From the NCBI RefSeq assembly GCF_001461825.1, contig NZ_LLZC01000020.1, positions 496,001 through 560,000 on the forward strand: 64,000 nucleotides of DNA, given 5' to 3'. Under the pieces are notes generated by a model. It saw nothing but the letters and a program-made list of their open reading frames with translations, did no database searches and had not been told where the DNA came from. The DNA comes from Bacillus velezensis (GTDB taxonomy: Bacteria; Bacillota; Bacilli; Bacillales; Bacillaceae). The position numbers and the translations under genes are program-made. This document shows positions 35,454 to 45,538 of this stretch, one piece after another. Each line of letters begins with the position of its first letter. Within the stretch, counting starts at the first letter, position 1.

Positions 35454-37278
35454 CCCAATCATCCTCTTGCTCTTCTTTATATGGAAGAGTAAATGTAATC
35501 TTCGTTCCTTTGCCTTCTACACTGTCGGCCCAAATGTCTCCGCCGTGCGCCTGAACCATCTCTTTTGCAATCGCAAGGCCGAGCCCGGTGCCGCCGAGTT
35601 TTCTCGTGCGCGCTTTATCCACTCTGTAGAAACGGTCAAAGACTTTTTCCACATCTTTTTTCGGAATGCCGATACCTTCATCTTTTACGCTGATATAAAG
35701 CAGCTCTTCTTTCTCATTCACATCGACTGAGAAAGTGACATGTCCGCCTTCCGGTGAGTATTTCAGTGCGTTAGAAATGATATTATCGAGAACCTGCGTC
35801 ACTTTATCCTGATCAATCTCCACGTACAGATTTCTGTCCGGAAGCTCGCGGATAAATTCGACATGCTGTTCTTTCGTCATTTCAAAACGATCGATAATCA
35901 GTGACATAAAGCGGATCATATGAATCCACTCCCGATTAAACTGATAATCTTTGCTGTCGAATTTAGAAAGCTGAAGCAGGTCGTTCACCAATCTGATCAT
36001 GCGCTCAGTCTCATTTTGGGTCACCATTAAGAAACGCGGAGCGATATCTTTGTTTTCCCACGCGCCTTCTGCAAGCGCCTCTAAATAGCTTCGCATGGTC
36101 GTCAGCGGTGTCCGCAGCTCATGAGACACGTTGGCAACGAACTCTCTGCGCTCCCGATCGAGTTTTTCCTGTTCGGTGACATCATAAAGAACCGCGATTA
36201 AACCGTCGATTTTTCCGTGCTCTCTCTGAATAACGGAAAAATTCACCCGCAGTACAGTCGTTTCATCGTCACGTTCGATCTCCAGCAGCATTGAATCCTG
36301 CTGTTCTACTAGATCCTCAAATGTAAAGTTCTCTTTTATGCCCAATAAAGACGTAATCGGCATCTCTAAAGCCGTTTCACGTGAAACATTCAGCAGCTCA
36401 AGCGCAGGGCTGTTTAAAAGAATAATAGCCCCGTTGCGATTCGTTGCAATGACACCGTCCGTCATATACGCGATAACGGAAGAAAGCTTTCTTCTCTCCC
36501 CTTCCGTCATGGCTTGGGCATCTTCAAGCTCTCTCGTCAGATGGTTGAACGTCGTTGCGAGCTGACCGATTTCATCATGCCCGTATTTCCGCACCTTTCT
36601 GGAGAAATTCCCTTTTGCCAGTTCCATCGCCTGCTTACGCATATCTGACAGCGGATGGGTAATGGTGCGGGCGAGAAAAATACCGAGAAGAGCCGTCAGA
36701 ACAAGGGCTAAGCCTGTTCCTGAAGCAAGAATCGAGTTGACGGTTTTCATCTGGTTAAAGGTATCTTCCATACTGGCCACGACATAAATCGCGCCGACAA
36801 CTTCCTGATTCTCTGTGACGACAGGTTTTGCTGAAATCAGCACTCTGTTTTTGCTTTTAGGATCATAATATTTTTTTGAATAGGCCTGTTTTGTTGAGAA
36901 AATCCGTTTAAAAATCGGGTCAGTCGTCTGTTTCCCCGCTATTTCCTCGCCATAAGGCCTCGAAGAACCGACGACCTCATAGCTTTTATCAACAAATGTA
37001 ATCTCCCGTATTTCATTATTTTTCGTAAAATCATTCAAAATCCGTTTGACGTCATCTTTAATGACGGTGCTGTCATTGTCTCCTTTATATTCCTGCTCAA
37101 TATAATAGGAAAGATTGTCAATCCGCTGATTTAACGATAATTCATAGGACTTGAGAAGAGAATTCTCCACCTGTTTCACAAAGTACACGCCGATAATCTG
37201 CATGGCGATGATAATGAGAAGCACATAGATCAGCGTGATCTTAAACTGAATCGACCGAAAAAAACCAACCTTATTCAT
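35443..37278 (-). CDS. walK: WalK, essential cell-wall-stress sensor histidine kinase
   Basis: 611 aa. Two membrane helices flank an extracytoplasmic PAS-like (Cache) domain of ~150 residues. These are followed by HAMP, a cytoplasmic PAS (NRNGAIILLNSPALELLNV), the HisKA helix REFVANVSHELRTPLTTMRS and ATPase boxes NIISNALKYS, VKDEGIGIP and GTGLGLAIAKEM. Controls autolysin genes through WalR. Seven bases after walR. Confidence 0.97.
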   Translation of the reverse strand: MNKVGFFRSIQFKITLIYVLLIIIAMQIIGVYFVKQVENSLLKSYELSLNQRIDNLSYYIEQEYKGDNDSTVIKDDVKRILNDFTKNNEIREITFVDKSYEVVGSSRPYGEEIAGKQTTDPIFKRIFSTKQAYSKKYYDPKSKNRVLISAKPVVTENQEVVGAIYVVASMEDTFNQMKTVNSILASGTGLALVLTALLGIFLARTITHPLSDMRKQAMELAKGNFSRKVRKYGHDEIGQLATTFNHLTRELEDAQAMTEGERRKLSSVIAYMTDGVIATNRNGAIILLNSPALELLNVSRETALEMPITSLLGIKENFTFEDLVEQQDSMLLEIERDDETTVLRVNFSVIQREHGKIDGLIAVLYDVTEQEKLDRERREFVANVSHELRTPLTTMRSYLEALAEGAWENKDIAPRFLMVTQNETERMIRLVNDLLQLSKFDSKDYQFNREWIHMIRFMSLIIDRFEMTKEQHVEFIRELPDRNLYVEIDQDKVTQVLDNIISNALKYSPEGGHVTFSVDVNEKEELLYISVKDEGIGIPKKDVEKVFDRFYRVDKARTRKLGGTGLGLAIAKEMVQAHGGDIWADSVEGKGTKITFTLPYKEEQEDDWDEA

Positions 37279-37284
37279 CGCCGG

Positions 37285-37992
37285 TTAGTCCTGTTCAGGG
37301 TTTCTCAAGTAATAACCGACACCCCGTCTTGTGACGATCCAGTTCGGATGGCTCGGATTATCCTCGATTTTCTCACGGAGACGGCGCACTGTTACATCCA
37401 CCGTTCTCACGTCACCGAAATAGTCATAGCCCCACACAGTCTGCAGCAGATGCTCACGCGTCATAACCTGTCCGATATGTTTGGCTAAGTAATGAAGCAA
37501 TTCAAACTCACGATGGGTCAGCTCGATCGTTTCTTCTCTTTTTGATACGACATAAGCGTCAGGGAAGATGACGAGAGAACCGATATGAATGTCATTAGAA
37601 GCTGATTCTTCCTCAGCCGGCGCAACCGTAAGCTGGCGGCGCAGGTTCGCTTTGACGCGGGCCAGAAGCTCACGCGTGCTGAAAGGCTTCGTGACATAGT
37701 CATCCGCTCCGATTTCAAGCCCGATGACCTTGTCAATCTCCGAGTCTTTTGCCGTCAGCATAATAATCGGCATATCATATTTTTTCCGGACTTCCCGGCA
37801 CACTTCAACTCCGTCTTTATTCGGAAGCATAATATCTAAAAGAATTAAATCAGGCTGAAGCTCCTCCACCATTTCCACGGCTTCGTTTCCGTCGTACGCA
37901 CAATGCACGTCATAGCCTTCTTTTCTTAAATTAAACTCTAATATATCTGCAATCGGTTTTTCATCATCGACTACAAGGATTTTCTTATCCAT
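37285..37992 (-). CDS. walR: WalR, essential response regulator
   Basis: 235 aa, the B. subtilis length, from the ATG at 37992. Receiver domain [19 protein letters not shown] with phospho-Asp in [16 protein letters not shown] and [16 protein letters not shown]; OmpR winged helix with [18 protein letters not shown]. Activates or represses autolysin and wall-modifying genes. First gene of walRKHIJ-htrC. Confidence 0.97.
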   Translation of the reverse strand: MDKKILVVDDEKPIADILEFNLRKEGYDVHCAYDGNEAVEMVEELQPDLILLDIMLPNKDGVEVCREVRKKYDMPIIMLTAKDSEIDKVIGLEIGADDYVTKPFSTRELLARVKANLRRQLTVAPAEEESASNDIHIGSLVIFPDAYVVSKREETIELTHREFELLHYLAKHIGQVMTREHLLQTVWGYDYFGDVRTVDVTVRRLREKIEDNPSHPNWIVTRRGVGYYLRNPEQD

Positions 37993-38328
37993 CATCTTGA
38001 TTTTCCTCCTGCCAGAATGACTTCATTTCATCTATTGATGTTTCATGATGATCACAATTCGGATCGTGAAAAACGTTCCCCGTCTATTATAACGGTTTCA
38101 GGTCAAAAGATAAAAAAATTAAAGAGAACAGCGCAAAAACGTATTGAACTGCCATCCTTTTGTCATGTTTTTTATTTTCTTTTAAAAAATAATATTTTTT
38201 TGAAACCTCACGAAAAAAAACGCCGTCTAGTGTTTGACGTCTTCTTCTGGGCCGGCTGAAAAGCCGGCTCTCCCTTTTTTATAACAAAAGAAAAAACGCA
38301 CCTACTATTGCAGATGCGTTTGGGTAAG
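37993..38328. other. Intergenic region upstream of walR with two hairpins
   Basis: No gene. Contains GCCGGCT-GAAA-AGCCGGC followed by TCTCCCTTTTTT (38256-38281, plus-strand terminator shape). A minus-strand tRNA-operon terminator also lies here (38291-38321: AAACGCATC/GGTGCGTTT, then TTTC). The walR promoter must lie near 38050-38150. Confidence 0.6.
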
Positions 38329-38401
<73 letters not shown>

Positions 38402-38437
38402 AGATGTTTCTTTTCTATACTATAAAGTAAAGTAAAA

Positions 38438-38514
38438 TGGCGGTCCGGACGGGACTCGAACCCGCGACCTCCTGCGTGACAGGCAGGCATTCTAACCAAC
38501 TGAACTACCGGACC
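38438..38514 (-). tRNA. tRNA-Asp (GTC)
   Basis: Begins GGTCCGGTAGTTCAGTTGG; anticodon loop CTGTCAC gives GTC; T-arm GGTTCGAGTCC; CCA encoded. Confidence 0.95.
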
Positions 38515-38598
38515 TTACAGTAATTTGTCCGGAGAGCCGTATCGTGGCGGCCCTCCGAGGACAAATAAGGAGTTAGCAATAACGCTAAAGTAAATCAA

Positions 38599-38670
38599 TG
38601 ACCCGTACGGGATTCGAACCCGTGTTACCGCCGTGAAAGGGCGGTGTCTTAACCGCTTGACCAACGGGCC
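38599..38670 (-). tRNA. tRNA-Glu (TTC)
   Basis: Begins GGCCCGTTGGTCAAGCGG; anticodon loop CTTTCAC gives TTC; T-arm GGTTCGAATCC; 72 bases without encoded CCA. Confidence 0.95.
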
Positions 38671-38678
38671 ATAAAAAG

Positions 38679-38754
38679 TGGTGAGCCATGAAGGACTCGA
38701 ACCTTCGACCCTCTGATTAAAAGTCAGATGCTCTACCAACTGAGCTAATGGCTC
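38679..38754 (-). tRNA. tRNA-Lys (TTT)
   Basis: Begins GAGCCATTAGCTCAGTTGG; anticodon loop CTTTTAA gives TTT; T-arm GGTTCGAGTCC; CCA encoded. First of the four-tRNA run Lys-Glu-Asp-Phe. Confidence 0.95.
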
Positions 38755-38911
38755 TTGATGTGTCGGATTATGTATCATAGAGCATTCAGACAAAAGCTTT
38801 CTTGCAGTACTCTATTGAAGCTGTTCCGTAACAACGAGATTTATAATATCATAGAACATTCGAAAGTGGCAACTACTTTTTTGAAAAAAAACTATTATTT
38901 TTTTCCTACAT

Positions 38912-38946
38912 AAAAAAACAAGCCTCCGTGACCGGAGGCTTGTTTG
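38912..38946 (-). terminator. purA terminator
   Basis: Minus-strand stem CAAGCCTCCG/CGGAGGCTTG followed by TTTTTTTA. Confidence 0.85.
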
Positions 38947-38956
38947 CTGCAAATTC

Positions 38957-40291
<1,335 letters not shown>

Positions 40292-40336
40292 TCAAACAAA
40301 TTAAGTGTATCAGTGCCGAAACAGAAAGTCAATCGT

Positions 40337-40380
40337 AAATCCGAACATTTAAATCTTATCAATCTATATTTGTTCGCCTT
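40337..40380. promoter_or_regulatory. PurR operator: two inverted PurBoxes upstream of purA
   Basis: AAATCCGAACATTT (40337-40350) and, inverted, ATATTTGTTCGCCTT (40366-40380), about 15 bases apart. Both carry the CGAAC core of the Bacillus PurBox. Confidence 0.8.
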
Positions 40381-40450
40381 AAACATGATTAAAAGCGTTT
40401 TCTATTTCATTTGCTATCTATTACTCCCGAAACTTTCATGCTTTAACAAG

Positions 40451-40476
40451 AAAAAGAACCCGTAATCAGGGTTCTT
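40451..40476 (-). terminator. yycE terminator
   Basis: Stem AAGAACCC/GGGTTCTT with a seven-base loop and TTTTC tail on the minus strand. Confidence 0.75.
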
Positions 40477-40487
40477 CAGACAGTCAT

Positions 40488-40907
40488 TTATATGCCGCTT
40501 GTATTCATCAGGACGACCCGCCAGCCGTCAGGATCTTCGATGGTCACGCCTTTTTCTCCCCAGTACGGATTTTCGGGTGCTTTCTCCTCATATCCCATCT
40601 GCTTTAATTTCGTGCTGATGCGAATGACCTCCTGCTGATCAGGGATGTAAAAGACAAGCAGGCTGTCGCCGTGCGGAACGGGTGCCGGCTGAGACGAACC
40701 GGTTTCTTCGGTGAATTCTAAGTGGTATTGCGTATGGGGCAGGCCGAACATGACACCGCTGTAGCCCTCATGTCCGGAAAAGCTGCCGATCCTCTTCAGT
40801 CCGAGGCCCTCTTCATAAAACCTGATGATTTCTTTGAGCTGTCCGGTCGGCCGGGCAATCCGGATTTGTGCCGCTTGAAATTGCGGAAATTCCATTGTCA
40901 TCATCAT
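40488..40907 (-). CDS. yycE: YycE, VOC/glyoxalase-fold protein
   Basis: 139 aa. Two vicinal-oxygen-chelate modules: IRIARPTGQLKEIIRFYEEG with HLEFTEETGS, and a C-terminal EDPDGWRVVLMN. Putative metal ligands His/Glu are present in these strands. Family covers lyases and dioxygenases; the reaction is unknown. Between purA and dnaC, as in B. subtilis. Confidence 0.85.
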   Translation of the reverse strand: MMMTMEFPQFQAAQIRIARPTGQLKEIIRFYEEGLGLKRIGSFSGHEGYSGVMFGLPHTQYHLEFTEETGSSQPAPVPHGDSLLVFYIPDQQEVIRISTKLKQMGYEEKAPENPYWGEKGVTIEDPDGWRVVLMNTSGI

Positions 40908-40989
40908 TCCTCCCTTAATGTCATTATATAAAAGCGCTTTCTTTATTTCGTCTGCCGAACGGACGGCATTCTCTCATTCTTTCGGATGA

Positions 40990-41021
40990 AAAAAAGCCTC
41001 AAGACATTGCTTGAGGCTTTA
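40990..41021 (-). terminator. dnaC terminator overlapping the stop codon
   Basis: Stem AAAGCCTCAAG/CTTGAGGCTTT with TTTTTTC tail on the minus strand. Confidence 0.85.
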
Positions 41022-42383
41022 CGCACCTGCCGGAACACCGCCGTCATCAAAGCGCCGTTCCAGGTTTACGAACTTATTGTATTCTTTCACAAAAGCCAGT
41101 GAGACGGTGCCCACCGGGCCGTTACGCTGTTTGGCGATAATGATTTCGATGATGTTTTTGTTTTCGGATTCTTTATCATAGTAATCATCACGATACAGGA
41201 AGGCGACGATGTCGGCATCCTGCTCAATACTTCCCGACTCACGGATATCTGACATCATCGGACGTTTATCCTGCCGCTGCTCAACACCCCGGGAGAGCTG
41301 AGACAGGGCGATGACCGGGACTTCAAGCTCCCGTGCCAGCGCTTTTAGCGCCCGTGAAATTTCCGATACCTCTTGCTGGCGGTTGTCGCTTGAACGGCCG
41401 CTTCCCTGAATGAGCTGCAAGTAGTCAATTAAAATCATGCCCAATCCGTTTTCCTGCTTCAGCCGGCGGCATTTTGAACGGATTTCGCTGACGCGGATGC
41501 CGGGGGTGTCATCTATAAAGATACCGCTGTTTGACAGGCTTCCCATCGCCATCGTCAGCTTGCCCCAATCTTCTTCCGTCAGATTTCCCGTTCTGAGATT
41601 TTGGGCGTTAATATTCCCTTCGGCGCAGAGCATACGCATGACAAGCTGCTCGGCACCCATCTCAAGACTGAATATCGCGACGCTCTCATCCGTTTTGGTG
41701 GCCACGTTTTGCGCAATATTTAAGGCGAACGCTGTTTTCCCCACAGACGGACGGGCCGCGACAATAATCAAATCATTCCGCTGAAACCCCGCTGTCATCC
41801 GGTCAAGCTCGATAAAACCGGTCGGAATCCCGGTAATATCGCCTTTCCGGTTGTGAAGCTGCTCAATGTTGTCGTATGTTTGCACAAGCACGTCTTTAAT
41901 ATTTTGGAAGGCGCCCGAATTTTTTCGCTGCGCGACCTCCATAATCGTTTTTTCCGCATCGCTTAATAAATCTTCAACTTCATCCTCGCGCGTATACCCG
42001 TCTTGAGCGATCGAGGTCGCCGTTCTGATTAAACGGCGGAGAATGGATTTTTCCTCAACGATTTTCGCGTAATATTCTATATTAGCCGCTGTCGGAACGG
42101 AATTCGCGATGTCCGTCAGGTAAGAGACGCCTCCCACCTCTTCTAACAAATCGGTATTCGCAAGCTCTGACGTTACCGTGACCAAATCAACCGGTTCACC
42201 GCGGTCTCCGAGCACGAGCATGGCATTGTAAATTTTTTGATGTGACATTCTGTAGAAATCATCCGGAATCAACACTTCAGAAGCCAGTGTTAACGCAGAC
42301 GGCTGTAAAAAAACAGCACCTAACACGGCCTGCTCAGCTTCTATGTTTTGCGGCGGCAGCCGATCATTCAGAAGGTCTGTCAT
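41019..42383 (-). CDS. dnaC: DnaC, replicative DNA helicase (DnaB family)
   Basis: 454 aa from MTDLLNDRLPPQNIEAEQAV, the B. subtilis length; a GTG nine bases earlier (42392) sits at better spacing to AGGAG and could be the real start. N-terminal DnaB domain, then RecA-type ATPase with VAARPSVGKTAFALNIAQ (Walker A), MILIDYLQLIQG (Walker B) and QRNGPVGTVSLAF. Ring helicase at the replication fork. Confidence 0.97.
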   Translation of the reverse strand: MTDLLNDRLPPQNIEAEQAVLGAVFLQPSALTLASEVLIPDDFYRMSHQKIYNAMLVLGDRGEPVDLVTVTSELANTDLLEEVGGVSYLTDIANSVPTAANIEYYAKIVEEKSILRRLIRTATSIAQDGYTREDEVEDLLSDAEKTIMEVAQRKNSGAFQNIKDVLVQTYDNIEQLHNRKGDITGIPTGFIELDRMTAGFQRNDLIIVAARPSVGKTAFALNIAQNVATKTDESVAIFSLEMGAEQLVMRMLCAEGNINAQNLRTGNLTEEDWGKLTMAMGSLSNSGIFIDDTPGIRVSEIRSKCRRLKQENGLGMILIDYLQLIQGSGRSSDNRQQEVSEISRALKALARELEVPVIALSQLSRGVEQRQDKRPMMSDIRESGSIEQDADIVAFLYRDDYYDKESENKNIIEIIIAKQRNGPVGTVSLAFVKEYNKFVNLERRFDDGGVPAGA

Positions 42384-42553
42384 GCTAAGCACCGTCCTCT
42401 CCTTAAAAAATATCCAAACTCCATTTTACCATTTCTCAAGAAAAAGAATAGAAAAATATCGCTTTCCCTGTATTTGTTAAACAGCGGCTGCGTGTTTCGC
42501 CATTCTGAATGCCGGGAAACTGATAAATAAACCGAAACCAGGAGGTAAGAAGG

Positions 42554-42751
42554 ATGAAAACATATGCAGTAACACCCAGTGTTGATGCGGACGGATGGTT
42601 TGTGAAGGTGGAAAATGTGGCGCCGACGGCTCTTTATACATCGAAGGACGCGGCGATCGAGAAAGCGGAGCAGACGGCTAAAGAGAACAGCCCGTCTAAG
42701 CTTGTCATTTATGATCAGCATAAAAACATTGAAGAAGAACGGTCCTTTTAA
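42554..42751 (+). CDS. yycD: YycD, DUF2188 protein
   Basis: 65 aa, ATG after AGGAGGTAAGAAGG. DUF2188 pattern: YAVTPSVDADGWFVKVEN, then ALYTSKDAAIEKAEQTAKE and LVIYDQHKNIEEERSF. A small nucleic-acid-binding-like fold of unknown function. Ends in its own terminator. Confidence 0.85.
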   Translation: MKTYAVTPSVDADGWFVKVENVAPTALYTSKDAAIEKAEQTAKENSPSKLVIYDQHKNIEEERSF

Positions 42752-42752
42752 G

Positions 42753-42785
42753 AAAAGCCTTCGCCCGAGCGAGGGCTTTTCTTAT
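42753..42785 (+). terminator. yycD terminator (bidirectional)
   Basis: Stem AAAAGCCTTCG/CGAGGGCTTTT (one wobble pair) followed by TTCTTATT; also faces the convergent gene. Confidence 0.75.
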
Positions 42786-42991
42786 TCGATGAAACGGATG
42801 TGCAGCACCGTCTGCGCCATGAGATCGGCCGTTTTTTGATACAGCTCCCATTCTTCACAGGCGGCGAATACTTTCATCATGTCCTGCAATGTCTGTTTCA
42901 GTATGATAAATTCGTCAATTGTCCGCAGTTCTGCGGCTTTTTTCTGATAATCAGCCAGCTTCAGCTGTAATAACATCAATGGCGATTGCAT
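42782..42991 (-). CDS. Small helical protein of unknown function
   Basis: 69 aa from the ATG at 42991, six bases after GGGGGAGG. Entirely helical in appearance: MQSPLMLLQLKLADYQKKAA, then FIILKQTLQDMMKVFAACEE and KTADLMAQTVLHIRFIE. No signal or membrane segment. Likely a small coiled-coil or four-helix-bundle protein. Not recognised. Confidence 0.6.
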   Translation of the reverse strand: MQSPLMLLQLKLADYQKKAAELRTIDEFIILKQTLQDMMKVFAACEEWELYQKTADLMAQTVLHIRFIE

Positions 42992-43109
42992 AAAAAACCT
43001 CCCCCATTCTGTTATAAAGCCCCGCTTTTCAAACCTCCATTCCTTTGTCATATCCTCTTACGATGTATTTCTGATTTTAGTACAATAAAGAAACGGAAGG
43101 AGTGATCAC

Positions 43110-43253
43110 ATGAAACCGCTGCAGATTTCCGCCGAAACGGCGCAAAAACTCGCAGAATCACTGAATATGCCGCTTGAGAGAATCATGCACATGCCTCAGC
43201 ACATTCTGCTTGCCAAATTAGCTGAAATCCAAAAAGAGAACGATCACAAATAA
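43110..43253 (+). CDS. yycC: YycC-like 47-aa protein
   Basis: ATG at 43110 after GGAAGGAGTG. Begins MKPLQISAETAQKLAESLNM and contains MHMPQHILLAKLAEIQKEND, which matches the small YycC protein found between yycD and yycA in B. subtilis. Function unknown. Confidence 0.75.
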   Translation: MKPLQISAETAQKLAESLNMPLERIMHMPQHILLAKLAEIQKENDHK

Positions 43254-43416
43254 AGGCTGCTCTCTCATATATATGTGCGGGAGGCGGAAGCGATGGCTTT
43301 CCGCCTCTTTTTTTCGTGAAGAAAATTTTGGTAAAACATTCTTTGAATCGTTATCGTTTATTCATAACTTTTTCATATTTATTTTTTACAATGGGGTCAC
43401 AAAAGAGGTGAAACCA

Positions 43417-45459
43417 TTGAAAACAAAACGACTGGACATCGTTCTTATCGGTATTTTATCAGCAGCAGCGGCTTTGAATATGTACGGCATTTGGCAGGAT
43501 GATGCCGCCAACCAGTATTATTTGGCTGCCGTCAAAAGCATGACGCAAAGCTTTCACAACTTCTTCTACGCATCCTTTGACCCGTCCGGCTTTGTCACGG
43601 TAGACAAACCGCCTGTCGCTTTATGGATTCAAACGATTTTCGCTTTGGTCTTCGGCGTACATACATGGAGCGTGATTCTTCCTCAGGCCTTGGCGGGGCT
43701 CGGTTCCGTTCTGCTGCTGTATTTCATGATAAAGCCTTCGTTCGGCACGGGCGCGGCCAGAATCGCCGCTTTTGTCATGGCGCTGACGCCGATTGCGGCG
43801 GCCGTCAGCCGGACGAATAATCTCGACAGCATGCTCGTCTTTACACTGCTTCTCGGTTCCTGGTGTTTGATGCGCGCGGTGAAACGCGGCAAAATCATTT
43901 GGCTCTTATCCGCATTCGCACTTGTCGGTCTTGCCTTTAATATGAAAATGATGCAGGCCTACATCGTGCTTCCGGCTTTTCTGCTTTTTTATCTCATTGC
44001 ATCACACACATCCATTAAGAAAAAACTGATCTCCCTTCTCGCTTCTTCAGCCGTTCTACTGGCGCTCTCCGTCTCATGGGCGGCAGCCGTTGATTCCATT
44101 TCCGCATCAAGCCGCCCCTATGTCGGCAGCAGCCAGACAAACTCCGTGCTGGAGCTGGCATTCGGATATAACGGGACAGAACGGCTGCTCGGGCAGACGA
44201 CGGGCCTTTCTCACGGCAGCATGACCGGCGGAAAAAGCGTGATGCAGGAAGGGATGGGCATGCAGCCTCCGGGAACGAACAGCCCGGCAATGGGCGGCAG
44301 CGCTCCTCAAGGAAAAAACGGGCAGGTTCAAATGCCCCGGCAGCCATCCGGACAGAACGCGGCCTTACCGCAAGGAAGCGGAACTCCTCCAGCACAAAAC
44401 GGCGGCTCACAAGGCCCCGGCGGCGGAAAAAGCATAAGCATGAACATGTACGGCAACGGTACCCCGGGTCCGCTCAGGCTTTTCCAATCTGAATTATCGG
44501 GGCAAATCAGCTGGCTGCTGCCTTTTGCGCTCACCGGTTTGTTCGGCGCCATCATCAGCTGGTACAGAAACCGCCGGGAAAAAGCGGAGGAAATGAAAGA
44601 AACGATGTTTTGGACAGCATGGCTTGTGCCTGCCGCCGGTTTCTTCAGCATCGCAAGCTTTTTCCATCCGTACTACTTAATCATGCTGGCGCCTCCGATC
44701 GCAGCCCTTTCCGGAATCGGCTGGCGGGCCTTATATGATTTATACAAGCATGATAAAGGCTGGACGGGCTGGCTGCTGCCTGCGGGTGTCTTTCTCACCG
44801 CCGGTTTTCAGGTCTTCATCGTAAGCGGGTATACAAACCAGATCGGCAGCGCTTGGATGTACATCCTCGGACTGTTGGGGCTCGGCACTGTCATTGCCCT
44901 CATTGTGATGAAACACAAGCCGTTCGGCAGACAACTGACCGTGATCACCATGTGTGTGTTGATGCTCACGCCGCTGTACTGGTCAGCCACGCCGATCCTT
45001 TACGGCGGAAACAGCGTCATACCCGAATCCGGCCCGCAGCTGAAAAGCTCAAACGGCGGCAATATGTTCACCTCTGAAGTGGATACAGGCCTGCTGTCTT
45101 ATTTGAAAAAGCATCAGACAGGTGAGGAATATCTGTTTGCAACGCTCACCACGGTGACTGCGGCGCCTTATATCATCCATACGAATGAATCAGTCATGGC
45201 ACTCGGAGGCTTTAACGGAACCGATCCGATTTTAACCGTCTCACAGCTGAAAAAACTTGTTGATGATGGAAAAGTGAAGTATTTCTTATTATCCGGAAAC
45301 AGTTCAGGCAACACGAAGCTTGTCTCATGGATTAAAAAGAACGGCACAAAAATCTCAGCTGACCAATACAGCACCGGAAAAACAAGCTCAGCCCGGCAAG
45401 GAATGACAGGCGGCCCGGGCGGACAAAGTCAGCAGACTCTGTATGAGATGAAAAAATAG
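43417..45459 (+). CDS. yycA: YycA, PMT-type (ArnT/YkcB-like) membrane glycosyltransferase
   Basis: 680 aa from a TTG at 43417, six bases after AAGAGGTG; B. subtilis YycA is about this length. GT39/PMT_2 fold with ~12 membrane spans and the conserved acidic first loop DDAANQYYLAAVKSM, and HFNFF...DPSGFVTVDKPP. Between two helices (about 44215-44465) lies a long Met/Gly/Gln/Pro-rich segment; the C-terminus is similar (GMTGGPGGQSQQ). It should transfer a sugar from a polyprenyl-phosphate carrier to an outside acceptor, which is not known. Confidence 0.85.
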   Translation: MKTKRLDIVLIGILSAAAALNMYGIWQDDAANQYYLAAVKSMTQSFHNFFYASFDPSGFVTVDKPPVALWIQTIFALVFGVHTWSVILPQALAGLGSVLLLYFMIKPSFGTGAARIAAFVMALTPIAAAVSRTNNLDSMLVFTLLLGSWCLMRAVKRGKIIWLLSAFALVGLAFNMKMMQAYIVLPAFLLFYLIASHTSIKKKLISLLASSAVLLALSVSWAAAVDSISASSRPYVGSSQTNSVLELAFGYNGTERLLGQTTGLSHGSMTGGKSVMQEGMGMQPPGTNSPAMGGSAPQGKNGQVQMPRQPSGQNAALPQGSGTPPAQNGGSQGPGGGKSISMNMYGNGTPGPLRLFQSELSGQISWLLPFALTGLFGAIISWYRNRREKAEEMKETMFWTAWLVPAAGFFSIASFFHPYYLIMLAPPIAALSGIGWRALYDLYKHDKGWTGWLLPAGVFLTAGFQVFIVSGYTNQIGSAWMYILGLLGLGTVIALIVMKHKPFGRQLTVITMCVLMLTPLYWSATPILYGGNSVIPESGPQLKSSNGGNMFTSEVDTGLLSYLKKHQTGEEYLFATLTTVTAAPYIIHTNESVMALGGFNGTDPILTVSQLKKLVDDGKVKYFLLSGNSSGNTKLVSWIKKNGTKISADQYSTGKTSSARQGMTGGPGGQSQQTLYEMKK

Positions 45460-45464
45460 TTCGG

Positions 45465-45500
45465 AAAGAGGCTGGATAGTTAAACACCGGCCTCTTTATT
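45465..45500 (+). terminator. yycA terminator
   Basis: Stem AAAGAGGC/GCCTCTTT with ~16-base loop, then ATTTTG. Confidence 0.6.
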
Positions 45501-45538
45501 TTGCTCTTGAAGCACCTGCCATGCGGCGCCGGTATCAT

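Noticed and set aside
38515-38793. Minus-strand ORF of 92 codons over the tRNA genes
   Set aside because: It is a read-through of tRNA-Glu and tRNA-Lys sequence.
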